A stretch of 39,317 bases of DNA from Verrucomicrobiaceae bacterium (lineage in GTDB: Bacteria > Verrucomicrobiota > Verrucomicrobiia > Verrucomicrobiales > DEV007): contig SHBV01000027.1 in NCBI GenBank assembly GCA_004211885.1, positions 1-39,317 on the forward strand, written 5' to 3'. The translations under genes and the position numbers were made by a program. Each line of letters begins with the position of its first letter. Position 1 is the stretch's first letter. The notes beneath the pieces are model-generated. The model searched no databases and was not told the origin of the DNA. It was given only the letters and a program-made list of their open reading frames with translations. Shown here piece after piece: positions 15,890 to 24,761 of the stretch.

Positions 15890-16856
15890 TAGCGCTTTTG
15901 AATATTTGAATAAATCGTTTTCTGCAAGGAGGCTTTCGCATGCTTACCTTATTACCGGGCCTGCTGGTAGTGGAAAAAATGAATTAGCATTGCGTTTGAT
16001 TTCGCTGGTTAACAAATTTCCTCAAGAAGAATCCTTGGCTAATGTGATCTCTGAGAATGTTCGGCTAGTTCAACCAGAGTCAAAGTCACGGAGGATTAAA
16101 GTTGAGCAGGTACGTGAGCTCGAGGAAATGTTTCATCAGAAAGCAAATAAGGGCTCATATAAGATAGGAATTATTGAAGATGCGGAAAGGCTAGGCGAGC
16201 AGGCGGAGAATGCATTTTTGAAGACACTGGAAGAGCCTCCTTTGAATTGTTTGATGCTATTGATAACAGCGTTTCCTGAACAGCTACTTGATACTATTCT
16301 TTCTCGCTGCATAGAGGTTCCTCTGATGCAGGCTGATTCAAGTATAGCCGCTAATGAATATGGTGATCGGCTTAGGGATCTTCTCCAAGGGATTCGTACG
16401 AACGGCCAAGTTTCAGATGCACTTAAAATGGCTAGAGCTTTTTCTGATATACTAAAGGACGCTAAGGAGAAGTCAGAGAAAGAGGAAGACAAGGAGAGAA
16501 AGTTGGAGTCTGAATCGTTTGCTAAGACAACTGATGGGCGTTGGTTAAAGGATCGTGAAGATTATCATAAGGCTATTGCTCAGTCGCGTTATTTAGGAAT
16601 CCGTTCTGACTTACTTGAAGTGCTAATTTCATGGTTCGGTGATGCGCTTCGACATAAAAAAGGATACACAAGACTAGACTTTTCACAGCAATCGGAATTT
16701 ACATTAAATTTATCCAAGGGATTTTCAGCAGATGAATTAATGAAAAAAATTAAATCTTTAGAAGGATTGAGAGATGATCTTGGGACTAACGTTCAAGAGT
16801 CCCTTGCAATTGAAGTGAGCTTTCTTGAGGTTTTTGCGAATCGCCAAACTGGCTAA
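15873..16856 (+). CDS. holB: DNA polymerase III delta' subunit
   Basis: A 327-residue clamp-loader subunit. Walker A-like GPAGSGKN (29-36), Walker B IIEDAERL, the TLEEPP loop and SRCIE (sensor 1/SRC motif) are typical of the DnaX/HolB family. The four-Cys zinc module common in delta' and DnaX is missing: residues about 45-70, where it usually lies, contain no Cys. A strongly charged Lys/Glu stretch occurs at about residues 195-215. It follows tmk with an overlap of 17 bases. Confidence 0.93.
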   Translation: MALDLDSAFEYLNKSFSARRLSHAYLITGPAGSGKNELALRLISLVNKFPQEESLANVISENVRLVQPESKSRRIKVEQVRELEEMFHQKANKGSYKIGIIEDAERLGEQAENAFLKTLEEPPLNCLMLLITAFPEQLLDTILSRCIEVPLMQADSSIAANEYGDRLRDLLQGIRTNGQVSDALKMARAFSDILKDAKEKSEKEEDKERKLESESFAKTTDGRWLKDREDYHKAIAQSRYLGIRSDLLEVLISWFGDALRHKKGYTRLDFSQQSEFTLNLSKGFSADELMKKIKSLEGLRDDLGTNVQESLAIEVSFLEVFANRQTG

Positions 16857-16894
16857 GGTGCAAGGATTATCTAATTGACCCTAATTAATTTGTG

Positions 16895-18016
16895 ATGCGA
16901 ATATTAATTGCTTCAGATAAATTTAAGGGAACCATGAGTGGGTCTGAGGTTGGAGAGGTGATAGGAAATGTTTTGGGGGATCATGAATGCCGAATTTTTC
17001 CTGTGGCCGATGGTGGGGAAGGAACAGCTGAAATAATTGGCAATGCACTTGGGGGCGCGTGGGTTAAGTCTCAGGTAAGGGGTCCATTAGGAGATATAGT
17101 GGATGCTGGTTTTTTTCTTATATCTGATGATTGTGGTGGTGGAGGTACTGCCGTCATTGAAATGAATTTAGCTTCGGGTCTCGTCGCCGTTCAGGGTAAG
17201 AGACTAGATCCTTGGGCCGCTTCCACTTATGGTACCGGGGAATTGATTATTGAGGCTAGAAACTTTGGCGTTGATAGGATTGTTTTGGGTATTGGAGGAA
17301 GTGCTACAAATGATGGCGGAGCAGGGATGGCCCAGGCTTTGGGAGTTCGTTTTTTCAATGGTGAGGGACTAGAGATTGATGAGATTCCTGAGCGGTTAAT
17401 GGAAATTGAGCAAATTTTTCCAGAAATTAGATTGGACCTTCCTGAAATTATCGTTGCCTGTGATGTAAGAAATCGCTTATTAGGGAAGGATGGATCTACT
17501 AGAGTGTATGGTGAGCAGAAGGGGATAATTCAAAAGGATATGGAAAGGCATGAAGCCAGGCTGTTGAGATTTGCGGATCTTGTGGAATCTGAAATGGGTA
17601 ACACCTTCAGAGAAGAGCCAGGTACTGGCGCCGCAGGTGGATTAGGTTTTGGCCTCATGTCTTTTTGTGAGGCGGAATTGCGCTCAGGTTTTGATTTAGT
17701 TGCAGAGATTATAGATTTGGAGGGAGTTATGGCACCTTATGATTTAATCATAACTGGAGAAGGGTGTATGGATTCTCAGTCATTGATGGGTAAGGCGCCT
17801 TACGGGGTTGCAAAAATCGCTAGAAAGCTAGGTAAGCCAGTAGTGGCAATATGTGGCAGCGTTCATGGGTCGAAAGCCTTTGAAAATGATTTTGATATTG
17901 TCCTATCACTGGTTGATGACAAAACAGACATGCAACAGTCTATGTCTAATCCTCGGGAGGTTTTAAAAAACAAGGTTGATTCTTGCCGACAAATGATTGA
18001 GCAATTGATATTGTGA
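16895..18016 (+). CDS. Glycerate kinase (type 1, GlxK/GarK family)
   Basis: A 373-residue kinase that phosphorylates D-glycerate, feeding it into glycolysis. Motifs: ILIASDKFKGTMSGSEV at the N-terminus, PVADGGEGTAE, GIGGSATNDGGAGMAQALG, TGAAGGLGFG, ITGEGCMDSQSLMGK. I use the ATG at 16895; a GTG directly before it (16892) is possible. The stop overlaps the GTG start of fabD (GTGA, 18013-18016). Whether the product is 2- or 3-phosphoglycerate cannot be decided from the sequence. Confidence 0.95.
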   Translation: MRILIASDKFKGTMSGSEVGEVIGNVLGDHECRIFPVADGGEGTAEIIGNALGGAWVKSQVRGPLGDIVDAGFFLISDDCGGGGTAVIEMNLASGLVAVQGKRLDPWAASTYGTGELIIEARNFGVDRIVLGIGGSATNDGGAGMAQALGVRFFNGEGLEIDEIPERLMEIEQIFPEIRLDLPEIIVACDVRNRLLGKDGSTRVYGEQKGIIQKDMERHEARLLRFADLVESEMGNTFREEPGTGAAGGLGFGLMSFCEAELRSGFDLVAEIIDLEGVMAPYDLIITGEGCMDSQSLMGKAPYGVAKIARKLGKPVVAICGSVHGSKAFENDFDIVLSLVDDKTDMQQSMSNPREVLKNKVDSCRQMIEQLIL

Positions 18017-18945
18017 AAAAATCTATCGTTCTTTTATTTGCAGGTCAAGGGGCTCAAGAAGTAGGCATGGGTTACTCTTTATCTGAGGCTTATCCTAAGG
18101 TTAAAGAAATCATAGCAATGGCAGATGAGGAGCTGGGTGCTGAACTTTCCAAGGTAATGTTTAATGGCCCGAACGATAAGTTGACTCAAACTTCATGGTG
18201 CCAGCCCGCTTTGTATGTGCATGGTTTAGCATGTTGGGAAATGCTCAAAAAAAATTGTCCTTCATTGAATCCTGTGGCTGCAGCTGGATTGTCCTTGGGT
18301 GAATTCACAGCATATTCAGCAGCAGGATCATTTAGTTTTCTAGATGGATTAAAACTTGTGGCGAAGAGGGGAAAGTTCATGGATGAGGAATGTGCTATGA
18401 CAGACGGATCAATGGCAGCTATCATAGGTGGTGGTGAAGAGTCTGTGCGAGAACTTGCTAAGGAATATGATGTTGATGTTGCAAATTTAAATGCTCCTGG
18501 GCAAATAGTAATTTCCGGTTCTCGAGATAATATTCTTTCTGCCGTAAATAAGGTGAAGGATTTTGGATGCAGAATGGGAAAGGTTCTAGAAGTAGCGGGA
18601 GCGTATCACTCTAGATTGATGGCAGGAGCTCAGGACAAACTGGCAAAAGAGCTTGAAAGCTTTGATATTGTCGCACCAAATTTTCCTGTCATATCGAATG
18701 TTGAAGCGGAATCTATTGTTGATAACGATTCGATTCGGGCCTCACTTGAAAGGCAAGTTACTGGATCTGTTCGGTGGCATGAGTCTATGGAATTTATTTT
18801 AGATCCAAACCCCGAAGTAACTTTCATTGAATTTAGTCCAAAGCCTGTTTTGGCAGGATTAATGAACAGGATTAGGCATGAAACAGAAGTGCTAACGGTG
18901 AGCGACCCTGAATCTTTAGAGGAAGTGACAATAGCCTTATCTTAA
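18013..18945 (+). CDS. fabD: Malonyl-CoA:ACP transacylase
   Basis: A 310-residue enzyme that transfers malonyl from CoA to acyl carrier protein in fatty-acid synthesis. It has GQGAQEVGMG (11-20), the nucleophile Ser94 in GLSLGE, catalytic His199 in AGAYHS, and Q64 in the SWCQPALY region. GTG start overlapping the previous stop by 4 bases means translational coupling with the kinase gene. No fabH, fabG or acpP follows: the next gene, selB, is convergent with a gap of 2 bases. Confidence 0.97.
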   Translation: MKKSIVLLFAGQGAQEVGMGYSLSEAYPKVKEIIAMADEELGAELSKVMFNGPNDKLTQTSWCQPALYVHGLACWEMLKKNCPSLNPVAAAGLSLGEFTAYSAAGSFSFLDGLKLVAKRGKFMDEECAMTDGSMAAIIGGGEESVRELAKEYDVDVANLNAPGQIVISGSRDNILSAVNKVKDFGCRMGKVLEVAGAYHSRLMAGAQDKLAKELESFDIVAPNFPVISNVEAESIVDNDSIRASLERQVTGSVRWHESMEFILDPNPEVTFIEFSPKPVLAGLMNRIRHETEVLTVSDPESLEEVTIALS

Positions 18946-18947
18946 GG

Positions 18948-20861
18948 TTAATTGAGTGAACGTAAATCACCTTCGCGTTTTGTGATTCCCTCCTTATCGA
19001 GTCGCTCCAAGAATGGGATTACAATTCTTCTAGTCGTTGCAAGTATTTTGCGAATATCTGCAGCGGTCGATGGTCCGTTGGAGGTTATGAAGCTTTTTAC
19101 TTTTTCTACGGAATCTTTAAAATGAGAGGATAGGAGTATTGCCTTATCGTCTAGTTGAATAGCCTCTCCAGTTTCTAAGAGGAATTTTAGTGCTGATGAA
19201 TCATCTTCATTTTGTACTAATTCTTTGGGGCTAGGTGGTTCTAGAGGATTTAAATTAAGGGCATCGCGTATCCGCTTGCCTGCTAATTGTAATTTATCAG
19301 GGAGCCGTGGGTTATGATCTTTTCTTCGGATTATAGTTCCACTCCTGATGTATTTGCCGGTTTCGAGAGCCTCAACTAATACTTCAAAAAGCTTGGAATC
19401 AGGCAGATGTTTTTTCATGAAGCTTCTTAGCATATTAATATCAATGCCTGGAAGTTCTGGGTGTTTATTGTGGATAGTATCAATCCTCTTAGCGGCAACC
19501 TCTATCAAATCGAGCCACCATTTTTTTTCAAATACCCAAGGATTTGAGTTTATCGTGTCTATTTGTTCAAGAGCATCATTAATATGAGTTTTTGAGAAGC
19601 ATGACTGTGTTAATATTTCAGAAGCGGGAAGGTAGTGATCGCGAGTTATAAGAGATTGCAGAAATGATTTTGCGCAGTTTGTTGATGAGGATCGGGTTTC
19701 AAGAAAAGTTTGTTGTTCTCTAGATCTATAACTGCGGCGAGGTGGGGTTGGATCGAGGACAGTTCCTCCGGCAATAGTGAATCGTTTTGACCAGTCTCTT
19801 AAGACGAAGTGATCGCCTGCGTGTGTGTAAGCTGGTTTGTCTAATCTGATCTCAGCGAGTGCCTTTTGGCCTGGTTCGAGTTGTATATTGTCAAAAAACA
19901 ATAGTTTTCCTGAAATGTTAGAGCTGCAATGGTGAAATCGAATGCGTTGAGCGTGCTTTACCGATCCAGCTTTAGATTCTCTTTGAATCCTTTCAACTAC
20001 AACATGAATGCGACGAGAAGGAGATCCTATTTTTTCAATTGTGATTGTGTCGCCGCGTTTGACTCCATTTCTTGATTTGCCTTTTCCAATTTCAACGTCA
20101 GGAATGTTGAGTGCTGTTCTCATGCCGGGCAAAGCTTCAGGAATTTCGTGTTGATGGTTTTGAATTGCGCGGATCGTGGTTTCAGTTGATTGAGGCTGGA
20201 TGATAGCTTTTTGGCCTTTTGTAAACTTTCCTCCGGACATTGTACCAGTTATTACTGTTCCTACGCCTTTAGGCGAAAATACACGGTCCACAGATAGCCT
20301 TGGCTTTTCAATATTAGGAGGAGGGCTAACCTTTTTTATTTCTTGGATTAAGGCCTCTCGTAATTCCTCAATGCCATCTCCAATAAGCGCGCAAACAGGA
20401 ACGATGGGAGCATTTTCGAAGACGCTACCTTTTAGTGACTCTGAAACCATTTCAGATGAAAATTCAATGTCATCAACGGAATCAGATTTAGTTAGAGCGA
20501 CTACCGCGTTACGAACATTTAAGTATGTGAGAACATGAAGGTGCTCTTCTGACTGTGGCATCCACCCATCATCAGCGGCCACTACAAACATTGCTACATC
20601 TACAGAACCAGCACCAGCAACCATATTTTTGACAAAATCTGCATGACCGGGAACATCAATGAGGCCGAGGCTGTAATTCTTTTCAGGATTCTCAGAGTCA
20701 TTTAATAGGAGGTGAGCAAAGCCAAGGTCAATGGTCATGCCGCGTGACTGTTCTTCGGGAAGTCTATCGGGATTAGTTCCACTCAAAGCTTCTATTAGGG
20801 TGCTTTTGCCATGATCAATGTGCCCGGCAGTCGCAACAATGTAATTTGTAGTACTGCTCAT
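18948..20861 (-). CDS. selB: Selenocysteine-specific translation elongation factor
   Basis: A 637-residue GTPase that delivers Sec-tRNA to UGA codons marked by a SECIS hairpin. N-terminal EF-Tu-like domain: GHIDHGKST (13-21), DVPGHADFV (69-77), TKSD (124-127). Beta-barrel domains follow (GVGTVITGTMSGG). The C-terminal half contains winged-helix repeats ending in TTRRIVIPFLERLDKEGITKR-type sequence, the SECIS-binding end typical of SelB and absent from EF-Tu or EF-G. I use the ATG at 20861 because it forms an ATGA overlap with the stop of the upstream lipoprotein gene and starts right before the GTPase fold; an upstream start at 20912 would add 17 residues. No selA, selD or tRNA-Sec gene was found in the window. 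Confidence 0.97.
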   Translation of the reverse strand: MSSTTNYIVATAGHIDHGKSTLIEALSGTNPDRLPEEQSRGMTIDLGFAHLLLNDSENPEKNYSLGLIDVPGHADFVKNMVAGAGSVDVAMFVVAADDGWMPQSEEHLHVLTYLNVRNAVVALTKSDSVDDIEFSSEMVSESLKGSVFENAPIVPVCALIGDGIEELREALIQEIKKVSPPPNIEKPRLSVDRVFSPKGVGTVITGTMSGGKFTKGQKAIIQPQSTETTIRAIQNHQHEIPEALPGMRTALNIPDVEIGKGKSRNGVKRGDTITIEKIGSPSRRIHVVVERIQRESKAGSVKHAQRIRFHHCSSNISGKLLFFDNIQLEPGQKALAEIRLDKPAYTHAGDHFVLRDWSKRFTIAGGTVLDPTPPRRSYRSREQQTFLETRSSSTNCAKSFLQSLITRDHYLPASEILTQSCFSKTHINDALEQIDTINSNPWVFEKKWWLDLIEVAAKRIDTIHNKHPELPGIDINMLRSFMKKHLPDSKLFEVLVEALETGKYIRSGTIIRRKDHNPRLPDKLQLAGKRIRDALNLNPLEPPSPKELVQNEDDSSALKFLLETGEAIQLDDKAILLSSHFKDSVEKVKSFITSNGPSTAADIRKILATTRRIVIPFLERLDKEGITKREGDLRSLN

Positions 20862-21433
20862 TTTATCTGGGCTTGCCGAATCAATTCGAGATTCATTATA
20901 CAAATTGGGCAAGATGCATATGTTGGTAAGTTGAATTTTTTTTCAGCTAAATTTTTGGGTGGCTCTGCAGTTTCCTGAGTCCACCAGTATGGTTTTTTAA
21001 AATATTTAGTATATTTTTTTGGATGTCCAAGTATGCCGTTACTGAGAAGGATTACATGCAATGATTCGTGACGTATTAGCCATTCCGGAATACTGCCATC
21101 TGCATGAGCAAAGTATACTGCGGCTTCGTTCTCTGATGCCTTCCAGGAAGTTAGACCTCCTTGAAATTTGTTGCGAATCTTTGCTACAGGCATGCCTCTC
21201 CAATCTTCATATTGTGCTGAGATTGGATCATGCACTTTGATGGAGTCACCCTTGAATCTCTTACCTGTTTTAGTTTCCAAGTCTCTGATCTGTCCCTTGA
21301 TCTGAGAAACAAGCCATTGGTTTGGCTTTTCTTTTCCCTTTGGGGCTATGAATGCAGGCTCACTGTATGGGTATTGGCATCCTATGAGAGCGAATACAAT
21401 TAATAGAGTTAGGGCTGATATTTTTGATGTCAT
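20858..21433 (-). CDS. Lipoprotein with HExxH motif, coupled to selB
   Basis: A 191-residue protein. Signal sequence with lipobox ALIGC (Cys19), so it should be lipid-anchored. His122-Glu-Ser-Leu-His126 (HESLH) in a helix-like segment is the zinc-metallopeptidase signature; a third ligand is not obvious. A C-terminal CPIC pair (175-178) might bind metal or form a disulfide. The stop TGA overlaps the selB start in ATGA, so both are cotranslated. I recognise no named family. A peptidase-like or metal-binding role is inference, and a link to selenium is suggested only by position. Confidence 0.8.
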   Translation of the reverse strand: MTSKISALTLLIVFALIGCQYPYSEPAFIAPKGKEKPNQWLVSQIKGQIRDLETKTGKRFKGDSIKVHDPISAQYEDWRGMPVAKIRNKFQGGLTSWKASENEAAVYFAHADGSIPEWLIRHESLHVILLSNGILGHPKKYTKYFKKPYWWTQETAEPPKNLAEKKFNLPTYASCPICIMNLELIRQAQIK

Positions 21434-21615
21434 TAAAAAACAATAATGGTGCTAACCGTAGCACGAGAATTGGTAGTGAAAAGTATTGGAGTATGATATC
21501 ATTATTAGTATGAATTAATAATAAAGAGTGACCATGAATTTTGCATGATAAGTTTTGTGTTTTATATTAATCGGAAATGCTACTTAAGTTAATTTTAAGA
21601 TATCTTTTGTATTAA

Positions 21616-22644
21616 ATGTCTCAGAGTGCCGTAGTTAATTTTGCTCCTGATCCGGGTTCTGTTGAAATTCGTGAAATTGATTGTCCTGAACCGGGCATTG
21701 ATGATGTTATTATACGAGTTGAGGCCGTTGGGGTTTGTGGCAGTGACATCCATCAGTTACATTCTACTCATAGTTGGCCAGTGAATTATCCAGTCGTTCT
21801 GGGGCATGAATTTGGAGGTAGAATTACAGAGATAGGGAAAAACATTGAAGGATGGAATATTGGTGACCGTGTCGTTAGCGAAACAGCAGCAATAATTAAT
21901 CCTGACAGCCCCATGTCTCGCAGGGGTTTATATAATCTGGACAAGGACAGGAAGGGTTTTGGATATGGGGTTGATGGTGCAATGACTAATTTTGTAAAGA
22001 CTCCAGCGCGATGTTTGCATAGAATTCCCCGAGGCATCCAAATGGAGTGTGCGGCTTTGACGGAACCCTGCTGCGTTGCCTATAATGCGGTGATTAACAA
22101 CTCAAGAATTAATCCTGGCGACAGAGCCATTGTTATCGGGCCTGGGCCAATTGGAATATTGTGTGCGGTTTTTGCAAAGATGAGTGGGGCTGATGTAGTG
22201 TTAATTGGTTTAGATTTAGATTCTGATAGATTAGAAGTGGCTCGTTCTGGATTTGAATTAGAGACTATGGTTGGAGACGCTTCTGAATGGGCGCTTTCCG
22301 TCGATGGCTTGGGCGCGGATATTATCATTGATGCGGCAGGTGTAAGTGAATCATTGAGAACAGCTATTGATTTGGTTAGGCCCATGGGAATCATTACTAA
22401 AGTTGGTTGGGGGCCGGAACCTATAAATTTTTCTCTAGATCCCTTAGTTCAAAAGAATGTTACTTTACAGGGTAGCTTTAGCCATAATTGGCCCATTTGG
22501 GAGCAGGTTTTACAATTGATGAACAGTGGTGAACTGGACATCAGTCCAATCATTGGGGGAAAGTGGGCTTTGAATGAGTGGGACTCAGCCTTTGAGGCAA
22601 TGCAGTCTGGGAAGGTAGTTAAATCAGTGCTTATTCCGGATTAG
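21616..22644 (+). CDS. Medium-chain zinc-dependent alcohol/polyol dehydrogenase
   Basis: A 342-residue MDR-family dehydrogenase of sorbitol/threonine-dehydrogenase type, oxidising a sugar alcohol or similar with NAD(P). The catalytic zinc site is complete: Cys41 (GVCGSD), His64 and Glu65 (GHEFGG), Glu150 (TEPCC). Rossmann motif GPGPIG at 175-180. The structural-zinc lobe is present in length, but all four cysteines are gone: the stretch at about 92-112 reads AAIINPDSPMSRRGLYNLDK where relatives have four Cys. It is the first of three neighbouring carbohydrate genes. Confidence 0.93.
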   Translation: MSQSAVVNFAPDPGSVEIREIDCPEPGIDDVIIRVEAVGVCGSDIHQLHSTHSWPVNYPVVLGHEFGGRITEIGKNIEGWNIGDRVVSETAAIINPDSPMSRRGLYNLDKDRKGFGYGVDGAMTNFVKTPARCLHRIPRGIQMECAALTEPCCVAYNAVINNSRINPGDRAIVIGPGPIGILCAVFAKMSGADVVLIGLDLDSDRLEVARSGFELETMVGDASEWALSVDGLGADIIIDAAGVSESLRTAIDLVRPMGIITKVGWGPEPINFSLDPLVQKNVTLQGSFSHNWPIWEQVLQLMNSGELDISPIIGGKWALNEWDSAFEAMQSGKVVKSVLIPD

Positions 22645-22689
22645 TATTCTTAATGTTATGACAGCTATGTCAGAGCCAAGAAATAAATA

Positions 22690-23457
22690 ATGAAACTAAA
22701 AAATCAATCATACATTGTCACAGGAAGCTCTATGGGAATAGGTGAATCGATTGCTCGCAGAATAGTAAAGGAGGGAGGTAGTGTTTTGATTCATGGCTTG
22801 GAATCTTGCGAAACTAAGGAAGTAGCGCAATCGCTAGGAATGCCGCATTGTGTGGGGAATCTTGCTTCACCTGATCATTGTGAGGAAGTGGTAAAGGTCG
22901 CAATAGAGGAATTTGGACAATTGCATGGATTGATAAATAATGCGGGGGCTGTTTTGAGAAATCTTATTGAAGAAACCGATGCAGAATTTTGGGATGCGGT
23001 AATGAATGTTAATGCGAGGGCCCCGTTACTCTTGATTAGGGCGGCTCTAGAATACTTATCTGCTTCCAAAGGCTATGTGGTTAATATTGGTTCGGTCAAC
23101 GCATATTCAGGCGAGCCTAACTTGCTTGCATACAGTGCGTCAAAGGGAGCTCTAATGACAATGACTCGTAATTTAGGAGATACTCTGCATCGTGATTATG
23201 GTGTCAAAGTGAATCAAATTAATCCCGGTTGGGTCCTTAGTGATGCTGAAAAACAACGCAAGATAGAGGAGGGAATGGACGCTAATTGGTACGAACATTT
23301 GGGTAAAGAAGAAGTTCCTAGCGGAAGAATGATAACGACAGACGAAATTGCAGCGACTGCAGTACATTTTTTGAGTGAAGAATTTGGTCCGATTAGTGGA
23401 CAAGTCATCGAATTGTCACAATTTCCATGCATTGGGCGGAACGCTCCGAAATGTTAA
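22690..23457 (+). CDS. Short-chain dehydrogenase/reductase
   Basis: A 255-residue classical SDR: TGSSMGIG (11-18), NNAG (83-86), Ser135 and the catalytic pair Tyr148-x3-Lys152 (YSASK). Cytoplasmic NAD(P)-dependent oxidoreductase. It sits 45 bases after the zinc dehydrogenase and 38 bases before a sugar isomerase-like gene, which fits a shared role in sugar or polyol degradation. FabG-like activity is less likely in this context. Confidence 0.92.
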   Translation: MKLKNQSYIVTGSSMGIGESIARRIVKEGGSVLIHGLESCETKEVAQSLGMPHCVGNLASPDHCEEVVKVAIEEFGQLHGLINNAGAVLRNLIEETDAEFWDAVMNVNARAPLLLIRAALEYLSASKGYVVNIGSVNAYSGEPNLLAYSASKGALMTMTRNLGDTLHRDYGVKVNQINPGWVLSDAEKQRKIEEGMDANWYEHLGKEEVPSGRMITTDEIAATAVHFLSEEFGPISGQVIELSQFPCIGRNAPKC

Positions 23458-23495
23458 TTTTAGTATTTACTGGACTGAAATAAATTGAATAGAGC

Positions 23496-24383
23496 ATGCC
23501 GAAATTAGCAGTTTTCCCAAAGGCTTACATGAATGCTTTGTGCGTGGATGGTACGATGTCCGTGCAAGAATGGTTGAGTGTCGCAGAAAGCTTGGACGTT
23601 GAAGGCGTCGAATGGTACGCGGGATTTATAGAAAATGAAGAAAGAAAAAATTGGGCAAAATTTAAATTACTTGCTCATGACAAGGGTCTAGAAATTCCCA
23701 TGCTGTGTTGTTCTCCAGACTTCACTCATCCTGACCTGTCTTTTCGGAGGGAGCAAATAGACAAAGAAAAGGGATGGATTGATATGGCAGCCGAATTGGG
23801 AGCGAGTTACTGCAGAGTTTTGTCCGGTCAGAGGAGGCCTGATGTTTCTATGGTTGAAGGTCTCAAATATGCGGCAGAGTGCATTGAATCTTGCTTGAGT
23901 TATGCTGAGCAATGTGGGGTCTCTTTGATTATTGAAAATCATTACAAAGATGACTTTTGGGATTTTCCCGAATTCGCTCAACATATGGAGGTCTTTTGTG
24001 AGCTTATTGGAATGATTAAGCATCCTCAATTCGGGGTTAATTATGATCCCAGTAATACTTATCTTGCTGGGGAAGATCCGATTGAGCTCTTGCGTAGAGT
24101 CAGTACAAGAGTAAAGACGATGCATGCTAGTGATCGTTATTTAATTGAAGGTAGCCTAGAGGATTTAAGGAAAGAGGAATGTGGATCGAGCGGGTACGCG
24201 AAGCAGCTTCGCCATGGCCAGATCGGAGAAGGTCTAAATGACTATGATTCTATCTTTAAAGAGTTAAGGAGAGTTGGTTTTGATGGATGGATTAGCATAG
24301 AAGATGGGGTAGATGGGGTCGAGCAACTTCGACGAAGTGTTGATTTCTTAAGGAATAAAATATCAGATCATTTTCCGAGTTAG
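23496..24383 (+). CDS. TIM-barrel sugar isomerase/epimerase (xylose isomerase-like)
   Basis: A 295-residue AP-endonuclease-2-type TIM barrel. The four metal ligands expected in the family can be placed: Glu147 (LIIENH), Asp184 (NYDPSN), His210 (KTMHASD) and Glu269 (ISIED). Such proteins isomerise or epimerise keto-sugars, or act on hydroxypyruvate or inositol derivatives. With the dehydrogenase and SDR genes upstream it probably forms a small catabolic set. No transporter is adjacent. Confidence 0.9.
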   Translation: MPKLAVFPKAYMNALCVDGTMSVQEWLSVAESLDVEGVEWYAGFIENEERKNWAKFKLLAHDKGLEIPMLCCSPDFTHPDLSFRREQIDKEKGWIDMAAELGASYCRVLSGQRRPDVSMVEGLKYAAECIESCLSYAEQCGVSLIIENHYKDDFWDFPEFAQHMEVFCELIGMIKHPQFGVNYDPSNTYLAGEDPIELLRRVSTRVKTMHASDRYLIEGSLEDLRKEECGSSGYAKQLRHGQIGEGLNDYDSIFKELRRVGFDGWISIEDGVDGVEQLRRSVDFLRNKISDHFPS

Positions 24384-24482
24384 TTTGGGCGTTTAATTCA
24401 ATTCGGATCTTTGTCCTTATTCTATCATTTAATGTATCGATCATGATTTAATTATTATCGATGATATTGAGGCTGTCTCTAA

Positions 24483-24713
24483 TTGCTATTAGTGTTAGTT
24501 TTAGTGGCAAATATGATTTTAATTTATAATTTTCGAGATATTGTGAATTCTATTGGGCGCATTTTTAGAAAAGAAATTATAGGCTTTGAAGCTCGTAATA
24601 GCCTTTCCTTGGGCCTGCTTGCTTTTGGTAATGGATGGCACGCGAATTATAATAAATTTCCTCGGAGGGTTTGGCATAAAATTAGTAAACAGTTCCATTC
24701 AATCATTATTTGA
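24483..24713 (+). pseudogene. Remnant of a fatty-acid desaturase (C-terminal fragment)
   Basis: An open stretch of 76 codons following directly on a TAA at 24480-24482. It reads FRDIVNSIGRIFRK, then EARNSLSLGLLAFGNGWHANYNKFP. This lines up with the end of delta-9-type desaturases, which have a VNSxxH...G motif, an SRNN-like turn and then FGEGWHNNHH. Histidines of the diiron boxes are lost (VNSIGR for VNS..H; HANYN for HNNHH), and the N-terminal two thirds is absent. It cannot be an active desaturase. The surrounding 24384-24761 stretch holds nothing else I can support. Assigned by recall of family motifs, not by a search. Confidence 0.62.
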
Positions 24714-24761
24714 TAATAATGATTGGGTTATTAAAAAAATTAGGAGAAGCCCCGGTATCAA

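Noticed and set aside
18014..18016. UGA at the end of the glycerate kinase as Sec
   Set aside because: The protein has its normal length and the stop overlaps the fabD start (GTGA).
20858..20860. UGA of the HExxH lipoprotein as a third Sec codon
   Set aside because: The frame stays open for about 20 codons, but this UGA overlaps the selB ATG and the following residues show no family-like sequence. It is an ordinary coupled stop.
20861..20912. Longer SelB start at 20912
   Set aside because: The extra 17 residues are not part of the family, and the start at 20861 has the ATGA coupling.
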